Shown here piece after piece: positions 30,643-31,922 of a stretch of 31,922 bases of DNA. Below the pieces are notes generated by a model. That model was not told the origin of the DNA. It worked only from the letters and a program-made list of their open reading frames with translations, and searched no databases. Made by a program: the position numbers and the translations under genes. How positions within the stretch are numbered: the stretch's first letter is position 1; each line of letters begins with the position of its first letter. The DNA comes from JBMTVN01 sp046047235 (GTDB lineage Bacteria; Verrucomicrobiota; Verrucomicrobiia; Limisphaerales; JAHDYP01). The stretch lies in NCBI GenBank assembly GCA_046047235.1, contig JBJOII010000060.1, positions 1-31,922 of the forward strand. Reading direction: 5' to 3'.

Positions 30643-31922
30643 TGGAAGACGTTGGCGTTGGGGTCCCCTTGGGAGATCAGGTAAGCGATGAGGTCGAGGA
30701 TTTCCTCGCGGTTGAAATAGTCGAGCAGGTTGGGTGGCATGAGGGAGGTGGTGGAGGGTTGGATAGATTCGATTTGGTTGTTGGGGATACGGACGAGGTT
30801 GGCGGGGTTGAACAGGTCATATTTGAGGATTACTGCGTCGTCGGTGTGGTCGCCGATGCGGCCGGTGTAATCTTCGCCGTCGAGTGTGATCACCTGGGTG
30901 GTGGCGTATTGATCGGAGATGACCTTACTGGGTTGGAGGATGGATTCGAGGAGAGTTTGGAGGTCGAAGCGGGCGGCGACTCCGGTGAGTTCGGGGCCGG
31001 TGAGTCCGCCTTGGCCGCGGAAGCGGTGACATTTCAGGCACATGGCTTGTGCGAAGACGGATTGGCCCTGGTTGAAGTTGCGTTGGTTGAGGTTGGTTTG
31101 GAGGTTGGGGAGGAGGTCTGACGGGGTCCATTCCCTGACGAAGCTGCGTTGGTGGAGTTGGTCGAGCGGTGAGGGTGGGGGTGGTGCGTGGATTAGGGGG
31201 TGGAGTAGGGTAAGGGTTTTCTGGTTTTGTTTGCTGAGGATTTCGTTACGGATGGACATGAGGTATTCGGCGAACGTGACGCCACCTCCTTGGGACATGG
31301 TTTGGTTGTGCCATTTGAGGTAAGCCTCGAGCTGGGAGGGGGACCACATATCGCCGGGGAGCGTTCTTAGATTGAGTGCGTAGTGGAGGGCTTCCTCTTG
31401 GGTGAGCGCGTTGGTCATGGCCCTGAGGGATTTTGCGAGGACGGAGGGTGACTGGAGGAAGGTGAGGATCGTGGACAGGTCACGGTTCAGCTCGAATGTG
31501 GCAGCGGGGAAGAAGGGGTCGAGCTCTTGGATGAGGGCGTTTTGGTTTGCTGGGGTTGGCGGGTTGAGGCGGCAGAGGGCGACTGTGAGCACGCGGAGTT
31601 TTTCGAGTTGGAGCGGGGCGGGGAGGGATGGGAGGGGAAAGCGTTGGAGGGCCTTGAGGAGTATGCTGGTTGCGTTGGTGGGGGCACAGCGGGCGGTGGC
31701 GAGGAGGGCGGCCATGGCTATGCGGGGTTGAGTTTCCTGGAGTGCGTTGGTTAGCCACTTTGAGGCGGGCTGGTGTTCGATGGCGATGCGTGCGGCGAAG
31801 CGGATGTGGCGGTCGGGGTGGTTGAGCAGGGGCCAGGCGAGGGGGAGGACGGAGGGGTGTTTGACTTGGTGGAGCTTTTCCAGGGTGTGGCGGAGATCTC
31901 GATGGCTGCCGGGATCGGGTTG
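30639..31922 (-). CDS. PVC-type cytochrome/dehydrogenase, C-terminal part (gene continues past window)
   Basis: The frame is open through the window edge at 31922, so the start and N terminus are missing; 427 residues are visible. The first part is helical with HEAT-like repeats (HPDRHIRFAARIAIEHQP, AMAALLATARCAP). A haem c domain follows, with CLKCH encoded at 31026-31040, then GQGGLTGPELTGVAARFD, ILQPSKVISDQYAT and LDGEDYTGRIGDHTDDAVILKYD, the standard layout of the C-terminal haem domain of large PVC dehydrogenases. It ends SLMPPNLLDYFNREEILDLIAYLISQGDP. The same domain closes the 1034-residue protein at 3206-6310. It is coupled by a 4-bp overlap to the mono-haem gene. I infer that the missing part holds a dehydrogenase propeller. 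Confidence 0.85.
   Translation of the reverse strand, partial: QPDPGSHRDLRHTLEKLHQVKHPSVLPLAWPLLNHPDRHIRFAARIAIEHQPASKWLTNALQETQPRIAMAALLATARCAPTNATSILLKALQRFPLPSLPAPLQLEKLRVLTVALCRLNPPTPANQNALIQELDPFFPAATFELNRDLSTILTFLQSPSVLAKSLRAMTNALTQEEALHYALNLRTLPGDMWSPSQLEAYLKWHNQTMSQGGGVTFAEYLMSIRNEILSKQNQKTLTLLHPLIHAPPPPSPLDQLHQRSFVREWTPSDLLPNLQTNLNQRNFNQGQSVFAQAMCLKCHRFRGQGGLTGPELTGVAARFDLQTLLESILQPSKVISDQYATTQVITLDGEDYTGRIGDHTDDAVILKYDLFNPANLVRIPNNQIESIQPSTTSLMPPNLLDYFNREEILDLIAYLISQGDPNANVFQ

Overview
This window comes from a Verrucomicrobiota-type (PVC superphylum) bacterium. The evidence is the gene content: a DUF1549/DUF1553 cytochrome paired with a Tat-exported DUF1501 protein, large PVC-type secreted dehydrogenases with HEAT-like repeats and a C-terminal CxxCH haem, an isochorismatase-ThuA fusion, and a secreted Gfo/Idh/MocA oxidoreductase. 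The class is not resolved. No tRNA, rRNA, CRISPR array, prophage, insertion sequence or integrase was seen.

Layout. 1-451: no gene, but three stacked hairpins and short tandem repeats. 452-2021: a divergent dihydropteroate-synthase-like gene (-) and a small VOC protein (+). 2027-7913: a three-gene minus-strand group (isochorismatase/ThuA, PVC dehydrogenase-cytochrome, Gfo/Idh/MocA), which looks like an oxidative sugar or polyol catabolic unit of the envelope. 8052-13496: a minus-strand signalling group in which a FIST sensor protein sits between two histidine kinases that share the same N-terminal input domain. 13675-16800: a SWIM-SNF2 helicase (+). 16975-17766: an exported NIPSNAP-like protein (+). 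18024-22030: the DUF1553 cytochrome and DUF1501 pair (-). 22111-22869: an SDR oxidoreductase (+). 23020-25621: a secreted beta-carbonic anhydrase whose reading frame runs, through a single-base frame change, into a chemoreceptor (+). 25625-28516: a membrane sensor kinase (-), convergent with it. 28701-31922: a small unknown ORF and two translationally coupled c-type cytochrome genes (-), the last running off the window.

The strongest candidate for an undescribed system is the carbonic anhydrase-chemoreceptor locus. The anhydrase frame has no stop at the end of its domain. The chemoreceptor frame opens with an extra transmembrane hairpin that makes topological sense only if something exported lies before it. 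Deleting one G from a six-G run (23831-23836) gives one 866-residue protein: signal peptide, periplasmic beta-carbonic anhydrase, membrane hairpin, periplasmic helical sensor, cytoplasmic MCP signalling domain. This would be a candidate CO2/bicarbonate receptor.

Two genome-scale features also stand out. The + strand is very rich in G over C (and T over A) whichever strand is coding, so proteins encoded on the two strands have visibly different amino-acid composition. The gaps between genes carry several families of seven-base tandem repeats (ATGGGAT, CTGAGGG/CGGAGGG, AGCTGGG-like), with the same unit recurring at distant loci.
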